A program made the translations under genes and the position numbers. Shown piece after piece: positions 1 to 9,885 of a stretch of DNA of 64,000 nt. The notes beneath the pieces are model-generated. The model saw nothing but the letters and a program-made list of their open reading frames with translations. It searched no databases and was not told the origin of the DNA. Positions within the stretch are counted from its first letter, which is position 1, and each line of letters begins with the position of its first letter. The DNA lies in the NCBI GenBank assembly GCA_003367665.1, contig QKXI01000001.1, positions 248,001-312,000 of the forward strand. The letters run 5' to 3'. The DNA is from Leifsonia sp. ku-ls. Lineage in GTDB: Bacteria > Actinomycetota > Actinomycetes > Actinomycetales > Microbacteriaceae.

Positions 1-310
1 GCGTGCGCGAGATCGTCACCTCGGAGTACTCGATCGGCAGCGCGCCGTCGGAGTTGTCGATGGTGAGCTGCACCTCGGCCCGGCCGAGCGGACCGCGGGT
101 CGCGGTGCCGGCGAAGATGACGTCCTCCATCTTGCCGCCGCGCAGCGTCTTGGCGCCCTGCTCGCCCATCACCCAGGCGAGCGCGTCCACCACGTTCGAC
201 TTGCCGGACCCGTTGGGCCCGACGACGCAGGTGACGCCCGGCTCGAAGGCGAACGTCGTCGGCTGCGCGAACGACTTGAAGCCTTTGAGCGTCAGACTCT
301 TCAAGTACAC
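1..310 (-). CDS. smc: Chromosome segregation ATPase SMC, N-terminal part (runs off the window)
   Basis: N-terminal end of the condensin-like ATPase SMC, which compacts and helps segregate the chromosome with ScpA/ScpB. About 103 residues are inside the window. The family N-terminus [13 protein letters not shown] is followed by the Walker A loop [10 protein letters not shown] at residues 30-39. The GTG start is chosen because a TAAATT -10 box lies 7 bases upstream (318-323) and there is no Shine-Dalgarno, so the mRNA is probably leaderless. In relatives smc normally follows mutM; here the liv transporter, an acetyltransferase and a toxin-antitoxin pair separate them. Confidence 0.95.
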   Translation of the reverse strand, partial: MYLKSLTLKGFKSFAQPTTFAFEPGVTCVVGPNGSGKSNVVDALAWVMGEQGAKTLRGGKMEDVIFAGTATRGPLGRAEVQLTIDNSDGALPIEYSEVTISRT

Positions 311-377
311 GCAGGCGAATTTACCGGACGTTCACGGCGCCACCGCGCCGGAACGCCGGGCGCACCCTGCCGCGAGC

Positions 378-425
378 ACACGAAAAGTGCACGCTCTCCG
401 GGCGGAAAGCGTGCACTCTTCGTGT
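378..425 (-). terminator. Terminator hairpin after the liv operon
   Basis: Inverted repeat with 18-base arms (378-395 and 408-425, one mismatch) and a 12-base loop, just beyond the livF stop. Read in the livF direction it is followed by TTTTCG-like and GTG-rich sequence rather than a clean U-run. It also isolates the smc promoter from liv transcription. Confidence 0.8.
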
Positions 426-441
426 ACTCGATGGCAGGACG

Positions 442-1155
442 TCACGCGACGCCGAGGTAGGCCTCCTTGATGGCGGGGTCGGCGAGCAGCTCGCGGCCGG
501 TGCCGGCGCGGGTGATGACGCCCGTCTCCAACACGAACGCACGGTGTGCGCGGGCCAGCGCCTGGTTGGCGTTCTGCTCCACCAGCAGCACCGTCGTCCC
601 CTGCTTGTTGATCTCGGTGATGATCGTGAAGATCTGCCGGATGAACTGCGGCGCGAGCCCCATCGACGGCTCGTCGAGCAGGAGCAGGCGCGGGTTCGAC
701 ATCAGCGCCCGGCCGATCGCGAGCATCTGCTGCTCGCCGCCGGACATGGTGCCGCCGACCTGCGTCTTGCGTTCGGCGAGCCGCGGGAACAGGGCGAACA
801 CCCGGTCGAAGTCCTCGCCCATCGTGGAGCGGTCCTTGCGGCCGAAGGCGCCCATGTCCAGGTTCTCCATCACCGTCATGCCGGGGAAGATGCCCCGGCC
901 CTCCGGCGCCTGCGAGATCCCGCGGACCACGCGGATGTGCGCCTTCATCTTGGTGATGTCCTCGCCGTCGAACAGGATCGACCCCTTCGACGGGTTCAGG
1001 ATGCCCGAGATCGTCTTCATGGTCGTCGACTTGCCGGCGCCGTTCGCCCCGATCAGGCTCACGATCTCGCCCTCCTCCACGGAGAACGACATGTCGTGGA
1101 TGGCCTCGATGCGGCCGTAGGACACGCTGATGTTCTTCAGCTCAAGCAACGTCAT
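442..1155 (-). CDS. livF: Branched-chain amino acid ABC transporter, ATP-binding subunit LivF
   Basis: Second ATPase of a Liv/HAAT-type importer, 237 residues as usual for LivF. Walker A is GANGAGKST near residue 36, the ABC signature is MSGGEQQ and Walker B ends in LLLLDEP with SMGLAP after it. It binds the cytoplasmic face of the LivHM permease and powers uptake of branched-chain or related hydrophobic amino acids. It is the last gene of the livKHMGF cluster and its ATG overlaps the livG stop by 14 bases, so translation is probably coupled. The true substrate cannot be read from the ATPase. Confidence 0.95.
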   Translation of the reverse strand: MTLLELKNISVSYGRIEAIHDMSFSVEEGEIVSLIGANGAGKSTTMKTISGILNPSKGSILFDGEDITKMKAHIRVVRGISQAPEGRGIFPGMTVMENLDMGAFGRKDRSTMGEDFDRVFALFPRLAERKTQVGGTMSGGEQQMLAIGRALMSNPRLLLLDEPSMGLAPQFIRQIFTIITEINKQGTTVLLVEQNANQALARAHRAFVLETGVITRAGTGRELLADPAIKEAYLGVA

Positions 1156-2049
1156 CTTCGGGCTCCCCGAGGTAGGCGGAGATCACGCGCGGGTCTTCGC
1201 GGATGACCTCCGGGGCGGCGTCGGCGATCTTGCGTCCGAACTCCAGGACGACGATGCGGTCCGTGACGCCCATGATCAGCTTCATGTCGTGTTCGATCAG
1301 CAGCACGGTGTACCCGTCGGCGCGGATGGTGCGGATGAGGTCCATCAGCTCCTCCTTCTCCGCCGGGTTGAAGCCGGCGGCCGGCTCATCGAGGCACAGC
1401 ACCTTCGGGTCGGTGGCGAGCGCCCGCGCGATCTCCAACCGCCGCTGGTAGCCGTACGGCAGCGACCGCGACAGCGCGCCGGCGTGGTCGGCGATGCCGA
1501 CGAACTCCAGCAGCGCCATCCCGCGCTCGATCGACGACTTCTCCTCCCTCGTGTGCCGCGGCAGGCGAAGCAGGGCGCCCGGCACCGAGGTGCGGTGGCG
1601 CGCGTCCAGTCCGACCACGACGTTCTCGAGCGCCGTCATCTCGCCGAACAGGCGGATGTTCTGGAACGTGCGCGACAGTCCCATCCGCGTGATCTGGTGC
1701 TGCTTGCGGCCCTTGATCGTCTGGCCTTCCAGCAGCACGTCGCCGCTGGTCGGCTTGTACACGCCGGTCATCGCGTTGAAGCACGTCGTCTTCCCCGCGC
1801 CGTTCGGTCCGATCAGGCCGAGGATCTCGCCGCGGCGGATGTCGAACGTCACGTCGTCGAGCGCCGTCAGACCGCCGAACTTCACGGTCAGGTTGCGCAC
1901 CTCCACGATGTTCTCCCCGACCTCGACCGCGATCTCGCGGTCCGGGGCGGCGGCCTCGGCGACCGACAGGTCGACGCCGGCGGCCTCCAGCTCGTCCTCG
2001 TTGGCGCCGAGGACCGGCTCCTCCTCCGGAGCCGTGTTCTGTGCGTCCG

Positions 2050-2053
<4 letters not shown>
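1142..2053 (-). CDS. livG: Branched-chain amino acid ABC transporter, ATP-binding subunit LivG
   Basis: First ATPase of the importer, 303 residues. Walker A is GPNGAGKTT. The segment [12 protein letters not shown] in the Q-loop region and the C-terminal [16 protein letters not shown] are typical of LivG. The first 45 residues or so form an acidic, probably disordered extension before the ABC domain begins at [13 protein letters not shown]; this is longer than in most LivG proteins. The ATG overlaps the livM stop as ATGA. Works with LivF, LivH, LivM and the lipoprotein LivK. Confidence 0.95.
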
Positions 2054-3278
<1,225 letters not shown>

Positions 3279-3282
<4 letters not shown>

Positions 3283-4286
3283 GCGCGGCTCCTTCCGAGC
3301 GAGGTGCCCAGGATGCCGCTTGGCTTGACCAGCAGCACGAGCACCAGGACGACGAAGGCGACGACGTCGGTCCACTGCGAGTCGCCCAGCAGGATCTGGC
3401 CGTAGTTGCCGATCACGCCGAGCAGCAGGCCGCCGAGCAGCGCGCCGCGGACGTTGCCGATGCCGCCGAGGACGGCCGCGGCGAACGCCTTGACGCCGAG
3501 GATGAAGCCGCCGTTGTAGATGACGCCCGACGGGACGAGCATCACGTAGAACAGGGCGGCCGCGCCGGCCAGGATGCCGCCGGTGATGAAGGTGATCTGG
3601 ATGATCTTCTCCTTGTTGACGCCCATCAGGGTCGCGGTGTCGGGGTCCTGGGCCACCGCGCGGATGCCGCGACCGGTGCGGGTGCGCCGGATGAACCAGT
3701 CGGTCGCGAGCATCAGGATCACCGAGGCGATCACGATGATCAGCTGCTGGCTGTTCACGATGGTGCCGAAGACGTCGAAGATCGGCTCCGGGATGAACAT
3801 CGTCACCGCCGGCTCCGCGTTCGCGCCGCGGATGAGGAAGATCAGGTACTGGATCGTGAAGGACGCGCCGATGGCGGTGATCAGGAAGACCAGGCGCGGG
3901 GCGTTCCTCTTGCGCAGCGGCCGGTAGGCGACCCGCTCGAGCACCCACGCCGTGCCGCCGGCGGCGACCATTCCGACGAGGAGCGCGAGTATCAGGTCAC
4001 CGACGATGGCCACGGGACTGAGGTTGGGGGCGCTCGGGCCGAAGCCGAGCGTGGTGAGGGTCACGACGACGCCGTAGGCGCCGACGATGAAGACCTCGGA
4101 GTGGGCGAAGTTGATCAGGTTCAGCACGCCGTAGACGAGCGTGTAGCCGACGGCGATGAGGCCGTAGACGGCGCCGAAGGTGAGTCCGTCGAAGGTCGCG
4201 CTCCAGAAGTTCTGGACGAGCGCGTTGACGTCGAAGTTGATCCACGAACTGTCGAGGGCGGGATGGAGGACGAGGGTTTCGAGCAT
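3279..4286 (-). CDS. livH: Branched-chain amino acid ABC transporter, permease LivH
   Basis: Integral membrane permease partner of LivM, 335 residues, with about eight membrane segments. The LivH-type segments YGLIAVGYTLVYGVLNLINFAH and AAVLGGIGNVRGALLGG are visible in part. It has a somewhat long periplasm-facing N-terminus before the first helix. It is the first gene after the livK terminator and starts the compact HMGF block with 4-base overlaps, so the four genes are almost certainly co-translated. Confidence 0.93.
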
Positions 4287-4352
4287 TCGAGCATCCAGGG
4301 TTCAGTGCCGGATCATCGTCGATCCGATCGGTTTCCGAGCGTAGTCCGAAAA

Positions 4353-4390
4353 GAAGGGTGCCGCGGACCGCGAGGCCCGCGGCACCCTTC
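4353..4390 (-). terminator. Terminator or attenuator between livK and livH
   Basis: Perfect 14-base arms (4353-4366 and 4377-4390) around a 10-base loop, followed on the minus strand by TTTTCGG. It lies between the binding-protein gene and the permease genes, so it probably lets livK be expressed above livHMGF by partial read-through. Confidence 0.8.
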
Positions 4391-4399
4391 CCGGCGTCG

Positions 4400-5626
4400 T
4401 TACCCGCCGATGGTGCCGATCGGCACGATCTTGCCGTTCTCGACCTTGTAGCCGTAGACGGCCGGGGCCTGGAGCTCACCGGTGGAGTCCCACTTGTAGT
4501 GCTTGCTCAGGCCGTCGGCGTCGTAGTCCTTGACCCAGGCGAGGAGGTCGGCACGGGTGGTCTTGCCCTTGTCGATGCCCGCCAGGAGGACGGTGGTGGC
4601 GTCGTAGCCCTCGATGGAGTACGTGCCAGGCTCGGCGTTCGCGAGCTTCTTGTAGGCCGACTGGAAGTCGGGGATCAGCTCACCCGGGATGCAGGGGCAG
4701 GTGAAGTACGCGTTGCTGGACGCGTCGCCGGCCAGCTTGATGAACTGGTCGTCCTTCACGCCGTCGGGGCCGACGAACGTGCCCTTGTAGCCCTTGTTGA
4801 CCAGCTGCTGGTCGAACGGAGCGCCCTCGGCGTAGTAGCCCGCGTAGTACACCGCGTCCGGCTTCGCGTTGATGATCTTCGAGATCGTCGCCGAGAAGTC
4901 CTTCTGGCCGGTGGTCACCTTGTCGGTGCCGACGAGCGCGTCGCCGAGCGCCTTCGAGGTCTGCGTGCCGAGGCCGATGCCGTAGTCCGAGTCGTCCTGG
5001 ACCAGGTAGACCTTCTTGGCCTTCAGCTTGTCCGTGAGGAACTTCGCCGCGGCGGGACCCTGCACGGCGTCGTTGCCGAGGCCGCGGAAGAAGGTCTTCC
5101 AGCCGTTCTGGGTCAGGCCCGGGTTGGTGGCCGACGGCGTGATGTGCACGAGGCCCTGCTGCTCGAAGATGTTGCCGGTCGCCTTGGACTCACCCGAGAA
5201 CGGGAGGCCGACGACACCGATGATGTCGGCCTCGTTGACGGCCTGGGTCACCGGACCGGTCGCCTTGTTCGGGTCGCCCTCGGTGTCGAACTTCTTGAAG
5301 CCGACCTGGCAGCCCTTGTTGGCCTCGTTGTGCTGGTTGATGGCCAGCTGGATGCCGTTGTAGATGTTGATTCCGAGCTGGGCGTTCGGGCCCGTCTCGG
5401 CACCCACGTAGCCGATGGTCAGGCCAGCAGGACACGTGGCCTTTCCGTCGCCGGCCGGGAGAACCGCGTCCTTCGGGACGTCGACCGACGTGATCGCCGG
5501 GATGTCCACCTTGGACGAGTTCCCGTTGCTGGCACCTCCGCTGGACGGCTGGTTCGCACATCCGGCGAGGAACAGTGCGACTGACGCTGCAACAGCCGCA
5601 CCGATGGTGACTTTCTTCCGTAGCAT
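4400..5626 (-). CDS. livK: Branched-chain amino acid ABC transporter, substrate-binding lipoprotein
   Basis: Extracytoplasmic solute receptor of the Liv importer, 408 residues. The N-terminus has two lysines, a hydrophobic stretch and the lipobox LAGC with the lipidated Cys at residue 23, followed by a Ser/Gly-rich linker. The rest is a type-1 periplasmic-binding fold (GYVGAETGPNAQLG, VVGLPFSGES). It captures the amino acid and delivers it to LivHM. A promoter with -35 TTGCAA and -10 TATTCT lies upstream, and a strong hairpin follows the gene. Confidence 0.93.
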   Translation of the reverse strand: MLRKKVTIGAAVAASVALFLAGCANQPSSGGASNGNSSKVDIPAITSVDVPKDAVLPAGDGKATCPAGLTIGYVGAETGPNAQLGINIYNGIQLAINQHNEANKGCQVGFKKFDTEGDPNKATGPVTQAVNEADIIGVVGLPFSGESKATGNIFEQQGLVHITPSATNPGLTQNGWKTFFRGLGNDAVQGPAAAKFLTDKLKAKKVYLVQDDSDYGIGLGTQTSKALGDALVGTDKVTTGQKDFSATISKIINAKPDAVYYAGYYAEGAPFDQQLVNKGYKGTFVGPDGVKDDQFIKLAGDASSNAYFTCPCIPGELIPDFQSAYKKLANAEPGTYSIEGYDATTVLLAGIDKGKTTRADLLAWVKDYDADGLSKHYKWDSTGELQAPAVYGYKVENGKIVPIGTIGG

Positions 5627-5651
5627 CTCTTGCCTCTCGACGTTAATCCGT

Positions 5652-5726
5652 CACGAACTCGCCGTTTTCGCCGGTTCGTGCCACGAATATGTGTGCTGAG
5701 AATACATGGCCCGCAACGATTTGCAA
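5652..5726 (-). promoter_or_regulatory. livK promoter with CACGAA-type inverted repeats
   Basis: Reading leftward: -35 TTGCAA (5721-5726), 16-base spacer, -10 TATTCT (5699-5704). Just downstream is the palindrome TTCGTGCCACGAA (5685-5697), and a third half-site CACGAAC lies at 5652-5658. The repeats sit in the probable 5' leader, as expected for an operator of a local or global regulator. The regulator is unknown. Confidence 0.55.
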
Positions 5727-5777
5727 CCAACATCCGACGGCAGATTTACACGATCGAAACCAAACGGTGAAGCCGGG

Positions 5778-5806
5778 TTCACACGGCTCCGGCGCCTGGA
5801 TAGGCT
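5778..5806 (+). promoter_or_regulatory. Promoter of the GNAT acetyltransferase gene
   Basis: -35 TTCACA (5778-5783), 17-base spacer and -10 TAGGCT (5801-5806), followed by a short leader with a GAGGAGG ribosome site at 5827-5833. It is divergent from the livK promoter with about 50 bases between the -35 boxes. Confidence 0.5.
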
Positions 5807-5843
5807 GATCCTCCCGCCATCGGCACGAGGAGGTGTTCGCGAG

Positions 5844-6905
5844 ATGCGCGTGACGCGCCTGCCCATCCCGGACGCCCTGGGGACGCCCGAGTCGGCCGCG
5901 TTCGAGGAGCTCGTCGGCGTGTTGAACGGCATCGTCGTCGACCTCTGGGGCGACGACGACTTCGTCGAGACGGCGGAGCAGGCGCTCGCCGCTCACCGCG
6001 AGCAGGAGTACGCCGAGCGGATCGTCTTCGTGGCCGTCGAGGAGGGCGCGATCGTGGGCCGGGTCGAGGCGATCTTCCCGCTCGACCCCGACTCCGAGAC
6101 CGTGTCGCTGCTGGTCGACGTCGTGCCGGCCCTGCGCGGCCGCGGCATCGGGACGGCTCTGCTGCAGAAGGGCGAGGAGCTCGCGGCCGAGGGCGGGCGC
6201 CGGGTGATCTCGACCTACACCGAGCACCCGATGAAGACCCTGGAGCCCACCGACCGCCTGGTGCGCGCGCCGGCCGGCACCGCGGGCCTCCCGCGCGAGT
6301 CGCGCGACGTGCGGTTCGCGTTGCGCCACGGGTACACGCTCGGGCAGATCGAGCGGTCGAGCGAGCTGCGGCTGCCGCTCCCCCGCGAACGCGAGCACGG
6401 GCTCACGATGACGCTCGACGGCTTCCGGCTGGTCTCCTGGTGGGGTTCCGCCCCGGACGACCTGCTGGACCAGTTCGCGGCCATGAAGTCGCGGATGTCG
6501 ACGGACATCCCGCAGACCGGCATCGCGGTCGACCCGGAGGACTGGGACGGCGAACGGGTGCGGTCGCAGGAGCGCACCCTGGTGGCGCGCGGCGAGCCGC
6601 TGCTGGTCACCGCGGCTGTGCACGAGGCCACCGGCGACATCGCCGCCTACACGGAGCTGGCGGTCCCGGCGGACGGCACGAAGGCGGAGCAGTACGACAC
6701 GCTCGTCGCGCGGGCCCACCGCGGACACCGACTGGGAACCGCGGTGAAGCTGCGCAACATCCAGGAGCTGGGCCGGCGCGCCCCACACATCCGCCGCATC
6801 CTCACTTGGAACGCCGACGAGAACGACCCGATGCTGGCGATCAACCGCGCGTTCGGCTTCCGCCCGCACGCGCTGACGGGGCACTGGCAGAAGACGCTGG
6901 GGTGA
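5844..6905 (+). CDS. Tandem GNAT-family N-acetyltransferase
   Basis: 353 residues with two GNAT-like halves. The first carries an acetyl-CoA loop of the form RGRGIGTALL near residue 100, the second RGHRLGTAVKL near residue 295, followed by a C-terminal NDPMLAINRAFGFRP segment typical of the fold. Double GNAT proteins are common in actinobacteria (mycothiol synthase is one), but the conserved mycothiol-synthase context is missing, so the acceptor is unknown. The ATG at 5844 is preceded by GAGGAGG at 5827; open sequence further upstream has no ribosome site. It ends 7 bases from the convergent parE. Confidence 0.85.
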   Translation: MRVTRLPIPDALGTPESAAFEELVGVLNGIVVDLWGDDDFVETAEQALAAHREQEYAERIVFVAVEEGAIVGRVEAIFPLDPDSETVSLLVDVVPALRGRGIGTALLQKGEELAAEGGRRVISTYTEHPMKTLEPTDRLVRAPAGTAGLPRESRDVRFALRHGYTLGQIERSSELRLPLPREREHGLTMTLDGFRLVSWWGSAPDDLLDQFAAMKSRMSTDIPQTGIAVDPEDWDGERVRSQERTLVARGEPLLVTAAVHEATGDIAAYTELAVPADGTKAEQYDTLVARAHRGHRLGTAVKLRNIQELGRRAPHIRRILTWNADENDPMLAINRAFGFRPHALTGHWQKTLG

Positions 6906-6911
6906 GGGGGC

Positions 6912-7202
6912 TCAGAAGTGGCGGCTCGGATCCATGCGCTGATGGAGGATGCGGATGATGTCCACGCCATCCCTGCGCTCCACGTAGAAGAGAATATGGC
7001 TGTCGATCCCATAGCGTCGATAGCCTTCGCGGATCTCATCGCATCTCCGGCCGCGGGACGGGTCCTCCGCGACGCGCTCGATTACGGCTCTGATCTCCAT
7101 CACATAGCTCTCAGCTTGGCGCATGTCCCACCGCTCCTCGGTGAAGTCCCAGATCGAGGAGAGGTCACGCTGCGCTGCCGGGGTGAGGCGATATCCCGTC
7201 AC
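6912..7202 (-). CDS. parE: ParE/RelE-family toxin
   Basis: 96-residue toxin of the ParE/RelE superfamily. It begins GYRLTPAAQRDLSSIWDFT, the usual first strand and helix, and ends with a hydrophobic strand and the basic tail HQRMDPSRHF. ParE members poison DNA gyrase and RelE members cut mRNA; the ribbon-helix-helix ParD partner favours ParE. The GTG start overlaps the antitoxin stop as GTGA, so synthesis is coupled to the antitoxin. Confidence 0.85.
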   Translation of the reverse strand: MTGYRLTPAAQRDLSSIWDFTEERWDMRQAESYVMEIRAVIERVAEDPSRGRRCDEIREGYRRYGIDSHILFYVERRDGVDIIRILHQRMDPSRHF

Positions 7203-7432
7203 GACTTCTTGGTCGCGATGAAGGCGTCGAAGTCGAAGGGCTCCGGATCGCCGCTCGCCTCGCCCGCGACGAGAGCGGATCGCAGCGCTGCGAGTTGTGT
7301 CTCCTGGTCTTCGAGCAGCCGGAGTCCCGCACGCACGACTTCGCTGGCCGACCGGTAACGGCCCGACGACACCTCCTGCGCGAGGAAGTCCGAGAAGTGC
7401 TCGTCGAGACTGATCGAGGTGTTCTGAGCCAT
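7199..7432 (-). CDS. parD: ParD-family antitoxin
   Basis: 77 residues: an N-terminal ribbon-helix-helix segment (NTSISLDEHFSDFL, then RYRSASEVVRAGLRLLEDQE) and a C-terminal acidic/aromatic tail (DPEPFDFDAF) that would wrap the toxin. The ATG at 7432 is chosen over the upstream in-frame start because a TACTAT -10 box lies 6 bases before it (leaderless). It neutralises ParE and probably represses its own promoter through the palindrome at 7442-7458. Confidence 0.87.
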   Translation of the reverse strand: MAQNTSISLDEHFSDFLAQEVSSGRYRSASEVVRAGLRLLEDQETQLAALRSALVAGEASGDPEPFDFDAFIATKKS

Positions 7433-7441
7433 GATCAGATA

Positions 7442-7458
7442 GTACCAATTATTGGTAC
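7442..7458. promoter_or_regulatory. Palindromic operator at the parDE promoter
   Basis: Perfect inverted repeat GTACCAA-TTA-TTGGTAC that overlaps the upstream edge of the TACTAT -10 box of parD. Position and symmetry suit autoregulation by a ribbon-helix-helix antitoxin. Confidence 0.65.
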
Positions 7459-7484
7459 GGCTCACCCTGTTCGGTGCGAAGCAG

Positions 7485-8387
7485 TCACCTCAGGCGCAGC
7501 CGCTGGCACCGCGGGCAGAAGTGCGAGCCGCGGTTCATGAACTGCTCGCGCACGATCGGCGTGCCGCAGCGCGGGCACGGCTTCCCCTGCTGGCCGTAGG
7601 CGTTGAGGCTGTGGGAGAAGTAGCCCGACGCGCCGTTGACGTTGACGTACTGCGCGTCGAAGCTCGTGCCGCCCTCGGCGAGGGCCTTCTCGAGCACGTG
7701 CCGCACCTCCGCCAGCAGAGTGCGCGCCTTCACCCGGCTGAGCGTGTTCGCCGGCTGGGCGTAGTGGATGCGGGCGGCCCAGAGCGCCTCGTCGGCGTAG
7801 ATGTTGCCGATGCCGCTGACCAGCGTCTGGTCGAGCAGGGCGCGCTTGATGTCGGTCTTCTTGCGCGCCAGAGCGGCGAAGAACACCGCGTCGTCGAAGG
7901 CGGGGTCGAGCGGGTCGCGGGCGATGTGGGCCACCTGGGTCGGGAGCAGCGGCTCGTCGGTGCCGAGGCCCGCCGCGGCGCCGTCGGCCGTCGGCACGAG
8001 CGCGTCCACGGCCATCGAGCCGAAGATGCGTTGGTCGACGAAGTGCACCCACAGCTCGCCGTGCAGCGGGTGTTCGATGTGCAGGCGGATGCGCAGCAGC
8101 CCGGCCTCGACGGTGCCGGGCTCGCGCAGCAGTATCTGGCCGCTCATCCCCAGGTGGGCCACGATGGCGCGGCGCGGGGTGCCCTCCAGCGGGATCCAGA
8201 GGAACTTGCCGCGGCGGACCGGACGCTGCATCACCCGGCCGGTCAGCAGCGTCTCGAAGACGCCGGCGAGCGGGTCGTGACGTCGCAGCGAGCGCGGCTC
8301 GAAGACCTCGACGCCGAGGACGGTCGCACCGGTGACGGCGGGCTCGAGCCCGGCCCGGACGACCTCAACCTCGGGGAGCTCTGGCAC
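7485..8387 (-). CDS. mutM: Formamidopyrimidine-DNA glycosylase (Fpg/MutM)
   Basis: Removes 8-oxoguanine and formamidopyrimidines from DNA and nicks the abasic site. 300 residues, normal for the family. The N-terminus PELPEVEVVRAGL supplies the catalytic proline and Glu. Near the C-terminus a zinc finger is complete (CPRCGTPI then FCPRCQ), with the base-excision residue region VNGASGYF before it. The start overlaps the 3' end of rnc by 23 bases, so it is the last gene of the DUF177-rpmF-rnc-mutM operon. Confidence 0.97.
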   Translation of the reverse strand: MPELPEVEVVRAGLEPAVTGATVLGVEVFEPRSLRRHDPLAGVFETLLTGRVMQRPVRRGKFLWIPLEGTPRRAIVAHLGMSGQILLREPGTVEAGLLRIRLHIEHPLHGELWVHFVDQRIFGSMAVDALVPTADGAAAGLGTDEPLLPTQVAHIARDPLDPAFDDAVFFAALARKKTDIKRALLDQTLVSGIGNIYADEALWAARIHYAQPANTLSRVKARTLLAEVRHVLEKALAEGGTSFDAQYVNVNGASGYFSHSLNAYGQQGKPCPRCGTPIVREQFMNRGSHFCPRCQRLRLR

Positions 8388-9087
8388 GTCGTCTCGTCAG
8401 TTCCGTCCAGGCGCTCAGCGCCGCGGCCATCTCGGCCTGCTTCTTGCTCGTGCCCTCGCCGGTGGCGGTCACGAGGTCGCCCACCTCGACGGTGGCGTGG
8501 AAGGTCTTGGAATGGTCGGGACCGGTGTTGGTGACCGAGTAGACCGGGGCGCCGGCGCCGCGGCGGGCCGCGACCTCCTGCAGGCTGGTCTTCGGGTCCA
8601 TGGCGGCGCCGAAGCGGTCGGGGTCGTCGAGCAGCGGCTCGATCAGGCGCAGGACCAGCGCGGTCGCGGCGTCGCCGCCCGCGTCCAGGTACGTCGCGCC
8701 GATCAGCGCCTCGACCGTGTCGGCGAGGATGGACGCCTTGTCGCGCCCGCCGCTCTGGTTCTCGCCACGGCCGAGCCGCAAGTACTCCCCCAGCCCGATG
8801 CCGCGCGCCACCTCCGCGAGGGCGACCGAGCTGACCAGGCTGGCGCGCCGCTTGGCGAGCTCACCCTCGTCGAGGTCCGGGTTCTCCCGGAACAGCTTGA
8901 CGGTGACGGCCTGCCCGAGGATCGAGTCGCCGAGGAACTCCAGGCGCTCGTTGTTCGGGATGCCGCCGTGCTCGTACGCGTACGAGCGGTGGGTCAGCGC
9001 AAGCTCGAGAAGCTCGGGGTCGATGTCGACCCCGAGCTTCTGGAGGAGTGCGGTGCGGTCAGGGTTCTCTCCGACCACGGTGTTCAC
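8365..9087 (-). CDS. rnc: Ribonuclease III
   Basis: Cuts double-stranded RNA in rRNA precursor and mRNA processing. 240 residues with the catalytic signature NERLEFLGDSIL in the N-terminal domain, DKASILADTVEALIGA with the second acidic set, and a C-terminal double-stranded-RNA-binding domain ending in SKKQAEMAAALSAW. No ATG is present; GTG at 9087 gives a normal N-terminus before LQKLGVDIDPELL, and a second GTG three codons on is the alternative. It follows rpmF by 17 bases. Confidence 0.95.
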   Translation of the reverse strand: MNTVVGENPDRTALLQKLGVDIDPELLELALTHRSYAYEHGGIPNNERLEFLGDSILGQAVTVKLFRENPDLDEGELAKRRASLVSSVALAEVARGIGLGEYLRLGRGENQSGGRDKASILADTVEALIGATYLDAGGDAATALVLRLIEPLLDDPDRFGAAMDPKTSLQEVAARRGAGAPVYSVTNTGPDHSKTFHATVEVGDLVTATGEGTSKKQAEMAAALSAWTELTRRRARAPRG

Positions 9088-9104
9088 GTGCGTGAGCGCA
9101 ACGA

Positions 9105-9308
9105 TCAGACGTCGGCGACCTTGCGGCCCTTGTACTCGAGGAAGAGGGCGGTGCCCGCCGAGTCCTCGACGACCTTCGCGCGGTGCGGGAGGCTGTAGGT
9201 GACCTTGCCGTTCTCGACGGTCTTCACCAGGGTGGGGGCCGACGCCTTCCACTGCGAACGGCGGGCGTGGGTGTTGGCGCGCGACTGCTTCCGCTTGGGG
9301 ACGGCCAT
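9105..9308 (-). CDS. rpmF: Ribosomal protein L32
   Basis: Large-subunit protein bL32, 67 residues. The N-terminus [20 protein letters not shown] is diagnostic. The zinc-binding cysteines found in some L32 proteins are absent, so this is the zinc-independent form. It lies directly after the DUF177 gene (2 bases), the usual arrangement. Confidence 0.97.
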   Translation of the reverse strand: MAVPKRKQSRANTHARRSQWKASAPTLVKTVENGKVTYSLPHRAKVVEDSAGTALFLEYKGRKVADV

Positions 9309-9310
9309 GG

Positions 9311-9874
9311 CTATCTCTTCTCTGTGTTCGTTCCGGAAACATCCGGGCGGTCATCGGTGTCGGAAGCCTGGAAACCAGCGAGCGCAGACCACCGGGGATC
9401 GATGGCCTGGGTGGGCTCGCGGTCCGGTACATCCGCCAGCCTCTCCCCGGTCTCGGGGTCGAGACCCGGGCAGTCCGGCCGGCACACCGGCTGGAACGGC
9501 AGTGAAAGCACCACCGCATCCCTGATCAGAGGTTCAAGATCCACGTGGTCGTCGTGAACCTCATAATCGAAAGCTTCGTCAGAAGGATACGCGAAAAGTT
9601 CCTGGAAATCGACTTGGACGGGCTGCTGGATGTCGATCAGGCAGCGTCCGCAGACGCCGACGGCCGTCGTGGTGGCGTCGGCGGTCGCGAGGATCCCCTC
9701 GTGCATCGACTCCAACCGCAGGTCGAGATCGATGGTCTCGCCCTCCGGCACGCTGATCAGCCCCTCGCCCAGTTTCTCCGTCACCGGGATGCTGATGCGC
9801 TGTTCGCGCATCGCGCCCGGGTGGCGGATGAGGTCGTACACGTTGACCGCGTACGGGGAGTTCTTGGTAGTCAC
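9311..9874 (-). CDS. DUF177 (YceD-like) 23S rRNA accumulation protein
   Basis: 187 residues. The family pattern is present: [12 protein letters not shown] in the middle, then an acidic stretch, then [26 protein letters not shown]. Family members are linked to 23S rRNA or ribosome assembly and nearly always sit before rpmF, as here. The GTG start follows a TAAAAT -10 box (9883-9888) by 8 bases, so the operon has its own promoter, which overlaps the stop codon of the upstream transglutaminase gene. Confidence 0.93.
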   Translation of the reverse strand: MTTKNSPYAVNVYDLIRHPGAMREQRISIPVTEKLGEGLISVPEGETIDLDLRLESMHEGILATADATTTAVGVCGRCLIDIQQPVQVDFQELFAYPSDEAFDYEVHDDHVDLEPLIRDAVVLSLPFQPVCRPDCPGLDPETGERLADVPDREPTQAIDPRWSALAGFQASDTDDRPDVSGTNTEKR

Positions 9875-9885
9875 GAGGGACTATT

